A DNA stretch of 64,000 nucleotides from Anaeramoeba ignava (Eukaryota > Metamonada > Anaeramoebidae), in contig JAPDFW010000137.1 of assembly GCA_028826165.1 (NCBI GenBank), positions 35,001 through 99,000 of the forward strand, read 5' to 3'. A program made the position numbers and the translations under genes. Shown in pieces: positions 36,479-47,732 of the stretch (the first letter of the stretch is position 1; each line of letters starts with the position of its first letter). Below the pieces are notes generated by a model that was not told the DNA's origin, did no database searches, and was given only the letters and a program-made list of their open reading frames with translations.

Positions 36479-39400
36479 TTATTTTTTTTTTCTATTTTGA
36501 TTTTTTCTATTATTATTTTTATTTTGATTTTTTCTATTTTGATTTTTATTTTGATTTTTATTTTGATTTTGATTTTGATTTTGATTTTGATTTTGATTTT
36601 TATTTTGATTTTGATTTTTATTTTGATTTTGATTTTGATTTTTATTTTTATTTTGATTTTGATTTTGATTTTGATTTTTTTGTTGTTGTTGTTGTTGTTG
36701 TTGTTTTTTCTTTTTAAGTTCTTCTACAATATGTTTAAATCTTAAAACACAATCTTTCTTTGTTTTTCCAGGAACTAATTCTGCAATTTTATCCCAATTT
36801 TTTGGATTACTTGGAGGATATAAACTTAAACCTTTTTCAAGTGCTTTATGTTGTTCAATTGTCCATTTTTGAGGATCTGTTGAATTTTCATTTTGATTTT
36901 GATTTTGATTTTGATTTTGATTTTGATTTTCATTTTGATTTTGATTTTCATTTTGATTTTGATTTTGATTTTGATTTTGATTTTGATTTTCAATTTGATT
37001 TTGATTTTGATTTTCATTTTCATTTTGATTTTCATTTTGATTTTCATTTTGATTTTGATTTTGATTTTCATTTTGATTTTGATTTTCATTTTGATTTTCA
37101 ATCTCATTTTGATTTTCATTTTTAATTTCATTTTTAATTTCAATTTCATTTTTAATTTCAATTTCATTTTTAATTTCATTTTTAATTTCATTTCCATTTT
37201 TAATTTCATTTTCATTTTTATCCTTTTTTAAAACTCGATCATAATCAATTGTCAATTCATCTTCTTTATAAACTTTTTTTTTATAAAGTTTTTGCTTTCT
37301 TTTATTTTGAAATAATTTGAATTCATCCATTTCAGGTAATTTTTCTTTTCCAGAACGAATTAAATTAACTTTATGCATAATTTCTTTTGTTGATTTAGTT
37401 TTAATTTCATTAGATATTAAAGCCCAACGATTTTTAGTTCCTCCAGGATATTTTGTTATTGCTCTTGAAAGAGCAGTAAGTTCATCAATTGTCCATTTTG
37501 CATATTGTTTTGGTTTTGATTGCTTTTGTTTTTTTTTCTCTTCTTCTTCCAATTTTCTTTTTTGTAGTTGTTCTTCTTCTCTTTTTTTAATTATTTGTAA
37601 TTGATTATCATATAATTGTTTAAGATTTTGAACTAATTGATTTTTTTGATTTTTTTGATTTTTTTGATTTTTTTGATTTTTTTGATTTTCTTCATTTTTA
37701 ACTTCCATTTCCTTCAACTTTAATAATAAATCTTGTAATTTATCACAAAATTCTGTTAATTCTTCAAATGTTAATTGATTGCATAATTTTTCTATATCAA
37801 CAGGATCAAAATCAAAAGGAAAAATTGAAGAAAACTTCCTTAATTTTGCTTCTTGTTGATTTTTTTTGCGAATTTTTTTTTGGATTTCTTCTTCTTCTTT
37901 TTTTAATTGATCAATTTTTTTTTGTTCTTCTAATAATTTTTGCTTTTTTTCTTCTTCAATTTGTTTATTAAATTCTTCATGTTTTTTTGCTTTAATTTTT
38001 TTGATTTGTTCTCTTTTCTTTTTTTTTTCTTTTAATTCTTCATCTCTTAATTTTCTAATTCTTGGATCTTTTTGGAAAGCCAATTCTACTAAATTTGCTA
38101 TTCTTTGATTTTCTTTGTTTTTTCTTTTTTTTCTTCTTTTTTGGTTTTTACGAATCATCCATCTTTTTTCTTCTCTACTTTCTGCAACTTCAATATCTAT
38201 AAATTTAATTTTGATTTTGAATTTGAAATTGATATTGAAATTAAAATTGATTTTGAAATTGATTTCGAAATTGAAATTGAAATTTAAATTGATTTTGAAA
38301 TTGATTTTGAATTTGATTTTGATTTTGAATTTGATTTTGATTTTGAATTTGAATTTGATTTTGAAATTAATTTTGATTTTGAATTTGAAATTTAAATTGA
38401 AATTGAAATTGAAATTTAAATTGAATTTGAATTTGAAATTAATTTTGAATTTGAATTTGAAATTAAAATTAAAATTAAATTTGAAATTGAATTTAAAATT
38501 GATTTTGAAATTGATTTTGAAATTAATTTTGAAATTAATTTTGAAATTGATTTTGAATTTGAAATTGAAATTGAATTTGATTTTGAAATTGAAATTGAAA
38601 TTGAAATTGAAATTGAAATTGAAATTGAATTTGAATTTAAAATTGAAATTAAAATTAAAATTAAATTTGAAATTGAATTTAAAATTGATTTTGAAATTGA
38701 TTTTGAAATTAATTTTGAATTTGAAATTGAAATTGAATTTAAATTAAATTTGAATTTGAAATTGAATTTGAATTAAATTGAAAATTATAAATACCATATT
38801 CATCTAAATAAGAAAAATCTCTCCAAGATTTAAAATGAAACCAAAAATTATAAAAATCTTGTAATTCCTCTTTTGAAGCATTTTTAACAAGTCTTGGAAC
38901 AGGTTTAACACTAGACCATTTTGAATTATTCATGAAAATTGGAGCTAAAATAATAAAAAAATTTTCATCATTAATTTCTTCTGTTTTTGGAATTGAATCA
39001 TCTGTTTCTAATGAAGAATCATAAGCTCTTCTTCTATTTTCATTTCCTAAAACTTCCCATGCTTCTTGTATTTCTCGAAATATTTCACATGCTTTTTCTC
39101 CTGAAAATTCACTTTTATCTGGATGATATTTCAATGCAAGTTTATGATCTAAATTTAAATTTAAAATTTGAATTAAAATTGATTTAAAATTGATTTAAAA
39201 TTGATTTAAAATTGATTTAAAATTGATATAAAATTGATATAAAATTGATATAAAATTGATTTAAAATTGATATAAAATTGATATAAAATTGATTTAAAAT
39301 TGATTTAAAATTGATTTAAAATTAATTTAAAATTGATTTAAAATTGATTTAAAATTGATTTAAAATTGATTTAAAATTGATTTAAAATTGATTTAAAATT

Positions 39401-39936
39401 GATATAAAATTGATTTAAAATTGATATAAAATTGATTTAAAATTGATTTAAAATTGATATAAAATTGATATAAAATTGATTTAAAATTGATTTAAAATTA
39501 ATTTAAAATTGATTTAAATTATACATTTTTTTTTAATTTGTTCAGGTGTTGCTTGCCATTTAAGATGTTGTAAACCCAAAACTGTATAATGATCTCTTTT
39601 AAAAAGTTCTTTTAATCTTTTTTGAGCAAAATTTTCATCTTCATCAAATTCATCATCTTCATCAATTTCTTGATTTTGATTAATTTTATGGTTATTATTA
39701 ATATCATTATCAATAAAATCAACTTGAGTTTTCTTATTTTCAATTTCAAATATTTGTTTCCAATCACAAAGTTGAATTCCAAATAGTTTTTTTTTACGAA
39801 AAAAGAAATAAAATTTTGGAAATTGTGATCCAGCTGGTTCAATTTTTCTGAAACAAGGAAATCCTGATAATTCACTAAAAACTCCCAATTCTTCTTCTTC
39901 TTTTCGATTTCTTAAAAGAAGTATTTTTTTATTCAT
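36479..39936 (-). CDS. DNAJC2: Zuotin/DNAJC2-type J-protein with two SANT domains
   Basis: Ribosome-associated J-protein that partners an Hsp70 in co-translational folding; animal forms also act on chromatin. Exons: 39936-39525, 39148-38795, 38196-36479, giving 827 residues, no break. Splice 1 rebuilds the J-domain (QIKKKYHKLALKYHPDK, with HPD); splice 2 gives SYLDEYDIEVAESREE. A J-domain spans about 112-180, a zuotin-homology segment (DENFF...FWFHFKSWRDFSYLDE) follows, then a long charged helix, SANT1 near residue 490 (KWTIDELTAL...NRWALI) and SANT2 near 698 (KWTIEQHKAL...KNWDKIAELVPGKTKKDC). Between and after the SANT domains lie long Asn/Gln/Glu repeats, a poly-Gln run of eight, and a Lys/Asn-rich C-terminus. 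An upstream in-frame ATG (40023) would add a Phe/His-rich piece; I prefer 39936. Confidence 0.88.
38197..38794 (-). repeat. DNAJC2 intron 2, AATTTCAAATTC repeats
   Basis: A 598-base intron (GTATTT donor, TTATAG acceptor) of AATTTCAA, AAATTCAA and AAAATCAA units on the minus strand. Intron 1 of the same gene (39149-39524) is a different array of ATCAATTTTAAA units. Confidence 0.85.
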
Positions 39937-40187
39937 TTTTTGTTTTTGATAAAAAATGAAAAAATGAAAAAAATGAAAAAAATGAAAAAAATTTTTTTTC
40001 AATTTTTTAAAAAAAAATAACAAGATAAATTTTGATATTGAATATTTTTCTTTTTCTTTTTCTTCTTCTTCTTTTTTTAAGTTAATTTAAGTTAATGTTA
40101 TTTTGTTGTTATTTTTAGTTTTTTGTTCTAATAAAAAAAATAATAAAAAAATTAATAAATTAATAAAAATTATTAAAAATAAATTAA

Positions 40188-41436
40188 TTACGTTTCATCT
40201 AATAAACGCATTTCAGTTGTTTTTGCATTTTTTTGTGTTTTTGGTCTCATTCCATATGCTTGAATATATGCAGGAATAAGTTCTGGAATAAAATAACCAA
40301 GAAATAAAAACAACTTGAAAAGAAAAAATTTAAACGGAAGAAAAAAATTTTTTTTTGCTTATTAAAAAAAAAGTGGAATTTTTTTGCTTTTTTTTTTTTA
40401 CCCAAGAATTCATATCTTTTTCCGATATTGGATGATAAAGAAACATTGCAACTTTTAATAAGAAACAAATAGAAACAAATAATGTAAGAAAAAAAGCTTT
40501 TGTCATATATTTTTTGCGACTTAATACTAAGTCAGGTAATTTCTAAAAATGAATTTAAAATTTAATATTTGAATATTTTTTAAAGAAAAAAGAAAAACAA
40601 ACTTTAAATTTTCGAAGTAAAACAATTCCATAAACCATAAATGAAATTGAAACAACAAAAAAAGCAGCTGCAACAATAACTGAATTAACTTGATAAAATG
40701 AATTTGAATAATCTGGATCTGCAACGCTTGTTGAGAAAATAATAATAGATATTATTGTAAAGAGATAAAAAACAAAATTTGCTACTATAAGTGGAATTTT
40801 GATTGAATTTGGTGTTTTGTCATTATGTTGCAATCCTTTCGCAATTTTACTCCTATTTATTTAAACATTATTTAAATTTGATTTTGAATTTTGAATTTGA
40901 TTTTTATTTTGATTTTTATTTTGATATTGATTTTAATTTAAATTTGAATTTGATTTTGAATTTGAATTTTGATATTAAAAAATACCAAAAAAAAAGTAAT
41001 AAAGTAAATGAAGTGAAAAATGATAAATAAGCAATCCTTTTAACAATAAAAACTGAAAGTTTATATTTCTCAAAAGAAGTTTCTAATCCAGTTGCAATAA
41101 TTCTAGCTAAAAATTTTAAAATAAAAATAAAATTTTAAAATAAAAATAAAATTTAAAATAAAATAAAATTTAAAATAAACCAATTGCGAATATAATTGAT
41201 AAAACATGAAATCTAAGTTGTAAATTATAAAAAAGTTGCAAATCTCGATAAAATATTAATCTAATAATTTGAATCTTTATTATTAAAAAAAAATTAATTT
41301 ATCATCAAATTGTTTTTTGATTTTTGATTTTTGATTTTTGATTTTTTTTTTCTTTTAAAATAATTTAATTTACTAAAAGAAACACAAATAAAATTGAATA
41401 AAAAGTAATTTCAACAGTAAATTGAGCAACATGCAT
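40188..41436 (-). CDS. TOM1/THH1-like seven-pass membrane protein A
   Basis: Six exons: 41436-41374, 41274-41181, 41106-40986, 40852-40603, 40542-40402, 40313-40188; phases agree and the product is 264 residues. Seven hydrophobic segments. SFFTSFTLLLFFW, a YGIVLLRKF segment and LGYFIPELIPA align by eye with the THH1/TOM1/TOM3 family of plant and protist 7TM proteins (FFTTYALLVLFW, LLYGGRL, YLLVEILPS), and more loosely with GPR137-type proteins. Such proteins sit in vacuolar or lysosomal membranes in the studied cases. It is the downstream copy of a tandem pair with identical exon layout. Intact, with a T9 run at its exon 3 end where its partner is broken. Confidence 0.65.
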
Positions 41437-41685
41437 TTTTTTTTTGTAATTAAATGAATGAGGAAAAAAAATGAAAAATTAAAAAAATAATAAAAAAATT
41501 TGGTTTTTTATTTGTTTAAAAAAAGAAAAATTAACAAAAAGAAATTTGGTTTTTGTTGTTTTAAAATAATTTAATTTAATAAAAATTAATCAATTGATTT
41601 GATTATTATGTTGAATTCTAAAATAAAATTAAATAGAAAAAAATTAATTTAAATTTTGAATTGAATTGAATCAAATTAAAAAAAT

Positions 41686-42917
41686 TTACTCAGTTTCTAA
41701 TAAATGCATTTCTATTGGTTCCATCACTTTTTGTGATTTAGGACCCATAATAATTGATTGAATAAATGCAGGAATAAGTTCTGGAATAACATATCCAATA
41801 AATATAAATAACTTTAAAAGTGAAAGAAATAAAAAAAATTTTTTTTTTTTGCTTATTAAAAAAAAGTGGAATTCCATATTTTTTTTTGCTTTTTTTTTTT
41901 ACCATATCATTGAATTTTTTTTGAGTTATTGGATAACAAAGAAAAACTGCAAATTTTAATAAAAAGCAAAGTGAAATGAATAATGATAAAAATGTAGTTT
42001 TTTTCAAATATCTTTTTCGATTTAAAAGTGTTTGAAACATTTTCTAAAAAAAATGAATTTAAAATTTAAAATTTAAAATTTAAAATTTAAAATTTGAATA
42101 TTTTTTAAAGAAAAAAGAAAAACAAACTTTAAATTTTCGAATTAAAACAATTCCATAAATCATAAATGAAATTGAAACAATAAAAAAAGCAGCTGCAACA
42201 ATAGATGAGTTAACTTGATAAAATTTACTTGAATAATCTGGTTCTTGAATATGTGTCGAGAAAATAAAGATTGATATAAGTGTAAATAGATAAAAAACAA
42301 TATTTGTAATAACAAGTGGGATTTTGACTGAATTTGGAGTTTTATCATTATGTTGTAATCCTTTCGCAATTTTGATCCTTTTTTTAATTTAATTCAATTT
42401 AATTTAATTTTATTTAATTTAATTTAATTCAATTTAATTTAATAAAAAAAATTTAATTCGAAACTTCAATTTATAAAAAATACCAAAAAGTAATAAAGTA
42501 AATGAAGTGAAAAATGATAAATAAGCAATCCTTTTAACAATAAAAATCTCAAGTTTACGAGCTTTTAAAAAATTTTCTAAAAAAGTTACAATAATTCTAG
42601 CTTTAATTTTTAAATTAAAAAAGGAATATTAAAATAAAAAATTTTTATTTGTTTATAAATTTAAAAATAAACCAATTGCGAATATAATTGATAAAACATG
42701 AAATTTAAGTTGTAAATTATAAAAAAGTTGAATTTCACGATAAATTTTTAATCTAATAATTTGAATCTTTTAAATTAATAAAAAAAATAAGTCAAAAAAA
42801 TTTTTTCGTTTTTGTTTTTCGTTTTTCGTTTTTTTTTAAAATAATTCAATTTACAAAAAGGAACACAAATAAAACTGAATAAAAAGAAATTTCAACCCAA
42901 AATTCTGCTTTAACCAT
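41686..42917 (-). CDS. TOM1/THH1-like seven-pass membrane protein B, one frame break
   Basis: Paralogue of the gene at 40188. Exons: 42917-42855, 42766-42673, 42600-42484, 42377-42128, then a fifth exon ending with NDM before a GTAAAA donor near 41904, and a last exon LFIFIGYVIPELIPA ending at 41686. Exons 1, 2 and 4 have the same lengths as in the paralogue (63, 94, 250). Exon 3 ends in a T5 run (42485-42489) where the paralogue has T9; the splice then falls out of frame by one base. One added T would give LLLFWIKIAKG, matching the paralogue. It is either a base-calling error or a recent inactivating deletion; conserved sequence beyond the break argues for recent or artefactual. The C-terminus (MHLLETE) resembles MRLLDET of copy A. 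Confidence 0.6.
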
Positions 42918-43051
42918 TAATTAAATAAATAAATTAAAAAGAAGAAGATAAAAAAAAAAATAAAAAAATGAGTTTTTTCAATTAAAAAAATATTTTTTTT
43001 TGAACTTTTTTTTTTCATTTTTTTTTTCATTTTTTTCATTTAAAATTTTCA

Positions 43052-43943
43052 ATGGAAGGTCAACTTTTAATTTCAGGACCAACTTTTGCATCTCTTTGTT
43101 ATGATATTGCACGTTCGGAAAGGGATATTAAAGGGATTTTTTTTGGAAGATCAAAACAAAGTATTGTCGTTACTATTGAAGATACTCATAAAGAACAGGA
43201 GCAAATAATCAACACAACGAGTAAGACAAAAACTAAAAAAAATCAACCACAAAAAAACCAAGAGACAAAATATTGAATCAAAAATGATGATAAAAGTTAT
43301 CCAAAGTTTTGTTCTCTTTGGAAAAAACCAGAAAAATAGTTCGTTTGTTTCGAACGATTCCAAAATAGATCGGAAAATGATACAGGACATTATAAACTCG
43401 AAGCAGAAGAACCAAGAGATAATGCTTGGATGGTTTAGTTTTCGCAGGAACACGGTGTTAAGACCATCAATCAAAGAGATATTTATCCATCAGCAAATTA
43501 GTGATTTTTTAATAAAAGAACAAAAGCTTCCAATTTTGCCCATTTTCGCAATTATGAATGAATATCTGAGCGCTCAGAAATCAACCGTTTCTTTTGATTA
43601 TCGATTTTTGGTTTTTGATCAAAAGGTGAAAAATTATTTGCCAGTTCAAATTGAAGTTCTTAATTTAAAAGAAACGACAAGTGAAGAATATTCGCAATTT
43701 TCTTCAGTTACTTCTTTTTCTGGTTTATCTCAATTACATCCTTTTTCTGCAATTTCTCAAAATGTTGATAAGAAAAAAGGTGTTTCTGTTTTTATTGATC
43801 CAACTCCTCCTAATTTTACTCATAATGTTGAGAAATTATTTATTCAAACTTGTGACCAAATGAATGAAATTATTACTGAATATGAAAAAAAAGTTCGAGA
43901 TATTAAAAAAATTCAGAATCAAATTGATAAATTAAAGAAATGA
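43052..43943 (+). CDS. Abraxas-like MPN-domain protein, one frame break
   Basis: The frame from 43052 (MEGQLLISGPTFASLCYDI...DIKGIFFGR) ends at a TGA at 43274-43276; the next frame continues to 43943. One extra A in the A4 run at 43267-43270 accounts for it, and removal gives about 296 residues. GIFFGR, then MLGWFSFRRN and KEIFIHQQI, match the Abraxas/FAM175 family (GFLLG, VGWYKFRR, LHKNLQ) by eye. The C-terminus (from about residue 255) is a coiled coil, as in Abraxas, where it pairs with BRCC36 in deubiquitinating complexes (BRCA1-A, BRISC). No JAMM zinc motif is present, as expected for this non-catalytic scaffold. Confidence 0.6.
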
Positions 43944-43989
43944 AATTGAAATTAAATCAAAAATTTTTTTCTTTCATTTTTTAATAAGT

Positions 43990-44520
43990 AAGAACCAAAA
44001 AAAAATATTCCAAATATAAATAAAAAACAATTTAAAAATAATCAATCAATCAAATTTCTTTTTATTTTCTTTTCAAAATTCAAAATTCAAAATTCAAAAA
44101 TGGAAAATGAAATTAAATCAAAAAAAAATATTCTAAATATAAATAAAAAACAATTTAAAAATAATCAATCAATCAAACAAATTTCTTTTTATTTTCTTTT
44201 CAAAATTCAAAATTCAAAATTCAAAATTGGAAAATGAAATTAAATCAAAAAAAAATATTCCAAATATAAATAAAGAATAATTTAAAAATAATCAATCAAT
44301 CAAACAAATTTCTTTTTATTTTCTTTTCAAAATTCAAAAGTGGAAAGTGGAAAGTGAAATTAAATCAAAAAAAATATTCTAAATATAAATAAAAATTAAT
44401 TTAAAAATAATCAATCAATCAATCAAACAAATTTCTTTTTATTTTCTTTTCAAAATTCAAAATTCAAAATTCAAAATTCAAAATTGGAAAGTGGAAAATG
44501 AAATTAAATCAAAAAAATAT
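43990..44520. repeat. Four-copy ~125-bp minisatellite 3' of the Abraxas-like gene
   Basis: The unit contains AAAAATATTCCAAATATAAA, TAATCAATCAATCAAA, TTTCTTTTTATTTTC and a run of CAAAATTCAAAATTC, then GGAAAATGAAATTAAATC. Copies begin near 43993, 44122, 44250 and 44366, with a partial fifth near 44508. They differ in the number of TCAA and AATTCAA units. It is non-coding. Confidence 0.8.
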
Positions 44521-44967
44521 TCTCCTTTTTTCTTTTTCTCCATTTTTTTTAATAAACAAAAAATAAGAAAAAAATTTTTTTCATTTTTCTTCTCAATTTC
44601 TTTTCTTTTTCTTTTTAATTCTTTTTCAATTTCTTTTTAAATTCTTTTTAATTTCTTTTTTAATTTCTTTTTAATTTCTTTTTAAATTCTTTTCTTCTTT
44701 TATTTTTCTCGTTATTTCTACATAATTAATAAGTAAGTAAGAACAAAAAAAAAATAAATTAAAATTGATTTAAATTAAAATTCCCAATTAAAAATATAAA
44801 TAAAATCTAAATCAAATTTAATTAAAAATATAAATGAAATTGAATATAATTATTGTGAAATTTAAAAATAAAAAAATTTAATTAAAACATTTGGGAACAA
44901 TTTAAATAAAAAAAAAAATAAAAATAAATAAAAATAAAAAATAAAAAATAAAAAATAGCAAAAAAAA
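44521..44967. other. Intergenic poly(T)/poly(A)-rich spacer
   Basis: A pyrimidine-rich half (TTTCTTTTTAAATTC repeats to about 44720) is followed by an A-rich half with AAATATAAATAAA, then AAAAATA repeats leading to the ATG at 44968. It probably holds the promoter of the propeller gene. No ORF seen. Confidence 0.35.
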
Positions 44968-47449
44968 ATGGGATTTGCTTTCTATTTCTTTCTTTCTTTT
45001 TCTCTTGTTTTTTCTTTAATTCAATCTCAAGTTCAAATTAATCAAAATATGACATTACCAGCTTCAAGAGGTTCTGGATTAGTTTCTTTTGTGGATACTG
45101 AAGATGGATTTGTTTATTTTGTGGAATATACTGCTACTTCAAGATTAGTTAAATATAATCAAACAACTTTGAAAGTTCTTGATTTTCTTGATTTGGGAAT
45201 TGGATATCCAGCATCTGCAGGTTTTGATAACGTTAATAAACTACTATATATTCCTTCATATTCAAATCCAAATTATGTAGTTAAAGTTAATTTGACAGAA
45301 TTCAAAAGTTCTTGAAAAAATCCAATTATCAACAAATAGTTATGGAATTTGGAGAACTGAAATTGATATTATAAATCAAATGGTTTATTTTGGAACTGAC
45401 TCACCATCTTATTTAGTGAAAGTAGATTGTGAATCATTTGAAGAAGTTGGAAAAATAACACTTCCAAACGATTTAATTTATGGTTCTGTAATTGATGTTT
45501 CAGATGGAAATCTTTATGTAGCAACTGAATCAAATTCAGCAGATAATCCAATAATTCATAAAATTGCATTATCATCATTTTCAATAATTGCTAATCTTAC
45601 TTTAAATCCAACAACAGATAATAAACCAAGTATTGGAGATGCTGATTTTGAAGCAGGATTCATTTATTTTTCAAGTTATACTGCCCCAATTCATATTGTG
45701 AAAATTCAAATATCAACTTTTACAAAAATTGATACATTAAATTTAGATACTCAAGAAAATTATACAAGAGGATCTGTGATTGATTCAACAAATCATATAG
45801 GTTATTTTTTAACCAATACTTTTCCAGTTTATCTTGTTCGAGTTAATTTAACAACTTTTCTAAGAATTGATTCAATAAGTTTCAATATAAATGGAGCTTA
45901 TATCATGTGTGGAGATTTAGAACTTAATAAAATTTATGCTTTTTTAGTATCTGCATCTACTGGAATTGCCAATTTAGAACCTTTTGAAGTTGATAGTATT
46001 GTGAAAGATCCTTATTTTTGTTATGCAAGACGTATTTTAATTGATGAACCAAATCAAATTGCTTATATTTTATTTGGTGAAGTTCGTAATCCAATTGCCA
46101 AAGTTGATCTCCAAACATTTGAATTAGTTGATTTCTTAATTTTGAATATGAGTGGTAATAGTCTTAATTATGGAGAAATTGATTCAACAAATGGATTTAT
46201 TTACGCCACTTCAAATCACAATTTTTCAATAATTAAAATAAGATTATCAAATTTTACATTTGATTCAATAACAGATTATAGTTTATATTCAACAGTTTAT
46301 GCAACAACTTTTGATGAAGAAACTTCTATACTTTATGTTGGAATTTATAATAGTACAAGTACAAATCACACAATTTTCAAATTTTCAACACCTGATTTGA
46401 CAATTATTGATAGCTTTGATTTTACAGTAGCTCATATCTATTATTTGTATAAGTTGATTGTTGATTCTCCAAATGAATTTATTTATATTTGGTTTTATAA
46501 TAACAGTGGAGATGCAAGATATTTCCTTGAAAAGTATAATATTACAAATTTCAATAGAATTGATGGAACTAATTTAACAAATTGGGATGTAGAAACAATG
46601 ATTTTTGATAAAACTCATCAATACATTTATTTTGGAACTGATTCAGGCAATTCAGGATATTCAAACAAATTAGAAAACATTGAAACAACAGCATATTATG
46701 CTGAAATTTGCCGAATTGATTTAACAAATATGGCAATTCCAGAATGTAATGAAATTGGAGGAATTTATAATTTTTTCACATCATTTATTGAATCAACAAA
46801 TTCATGGATATTTTTCATGACAACATGGCTTAATTCAGAAACAGGATTAAATGAAACCAAAGTTATTGAAATTGATTCAGTTTTAAATCAATTAATTTCT
46901 AATACTTCATTTGATTATGTTTTTGATAGATTTATTGGAAAATTTGATTCATCACAAAATTATGAATATGGAGCTTCTTATTATGCTGATCCAACTGAAA
47001 TTTTACAACTTTCTGTTCCAACACCAACACCAACACCAACACCAACACCAACACCAACACCAACACCAACTCCAACTCCAACACCAACTCCAACTCCAAC
47101 ACCAACTCCAACTCCAACACCAACTCCAACACCAACTCCAACTCCAACTCCAACTCCAACTCCAACTCCAACTCCAACTCCAACTCCAACTCCAACTCCA
47201 ACTCCAACTCCAACTCCAACTCCAACTCCAACTCCAACTCCAACTCCAACTCCAACTCCAACCCAAGGTGAAAGTAATTCTTCAAATACTGCTATAGTTG
47301 CTGTTGCAATTGTTATTCCTGTTGTTGTAATTGCTGGTGTTATTATTTTTATCATTTTGTTGAAGAAACATAAAAACAAAAAAATTAAAGAAGTTGTTCA
47401 AAAAGGAGAACAAGAAGTTACAGACAAAGATGGAATTCAAATCATTTAA
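44968..47449 (+). CDS. Propeller-repeat type I membrane protein with Pro-Thr stalk, one frame break
   Basis: The first frame (44968-45315) has a signal peptide ([17 protein letters not shown]) and repeats of about 40-45 residues such as GFVYF...LVKYNQTTL. It stops at a TGA after FKSS. The second frame resumes directly as [10 protein letters not shown] and continues the same repeat, so one extra A in the run at 45304-45307 is the break; corrected length is 826 residues. The ectodomain holds about a dozen repeats with IYF/LYV strands and AKVDLQTF-type strands, resembling YVTN/NHL-like propeller blades, and many N-glycosylation sites. Then come about 41 Pro-Thr pairs, one transmembrane helix ([19 protein letters not shown]) and a short Lys-rich cytoplasmic tail. 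Likely a cell-surface protein held off the membrane by a rigid, probably O-glycosylated stalk. Confidence 0.75.
47018..47264 (+). repeat. Coding hexamer repeat (Pro-Thr)~41
   Basis: About 41 tandem CCAACA/CCAACT hexamers. The first nine or so are CCAACA, the middle alternates, and the last twenty are only CCAACT. It is one of the few G/C-containing simple repeats here. All six frames are open, which yields misleading ORFs on both strands. Confidence 0.92.
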
Positions 47450-47732
47450 AAAACAAACCAAACAATCAATCAATCAAACAAAATCTTTTCTTTGATTTTC
47501 TTTTTTCATTTCTTTTTTCATTTCTTTTTTCATTTCTTTTTTCATTTCTTTTCAAAATCAAATCTAATTCAAAATTCAAATCCAAAAATTAAATTCAAAA
47601 TTAATTCAAATCCAAAAATTAAATTCAAAAAATTAATTCAAAATTCAAATCCAAAAAATTAATTCAAAATTCAAATCCAAAAAATTTTTTCATTTTTTTT
47701 CTTTCATTTTTTTTTTCAATTTAAAATTTAAA

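Noticed and set aside
46911-47379. Gln-Leu, Gly-Val and Trp-Ser repeat ORFs around 47000-47300
   Set aside because: These are shadow frames of the CCAACA/CCAACT hexamer that encodes the Pro-Thr stalk.
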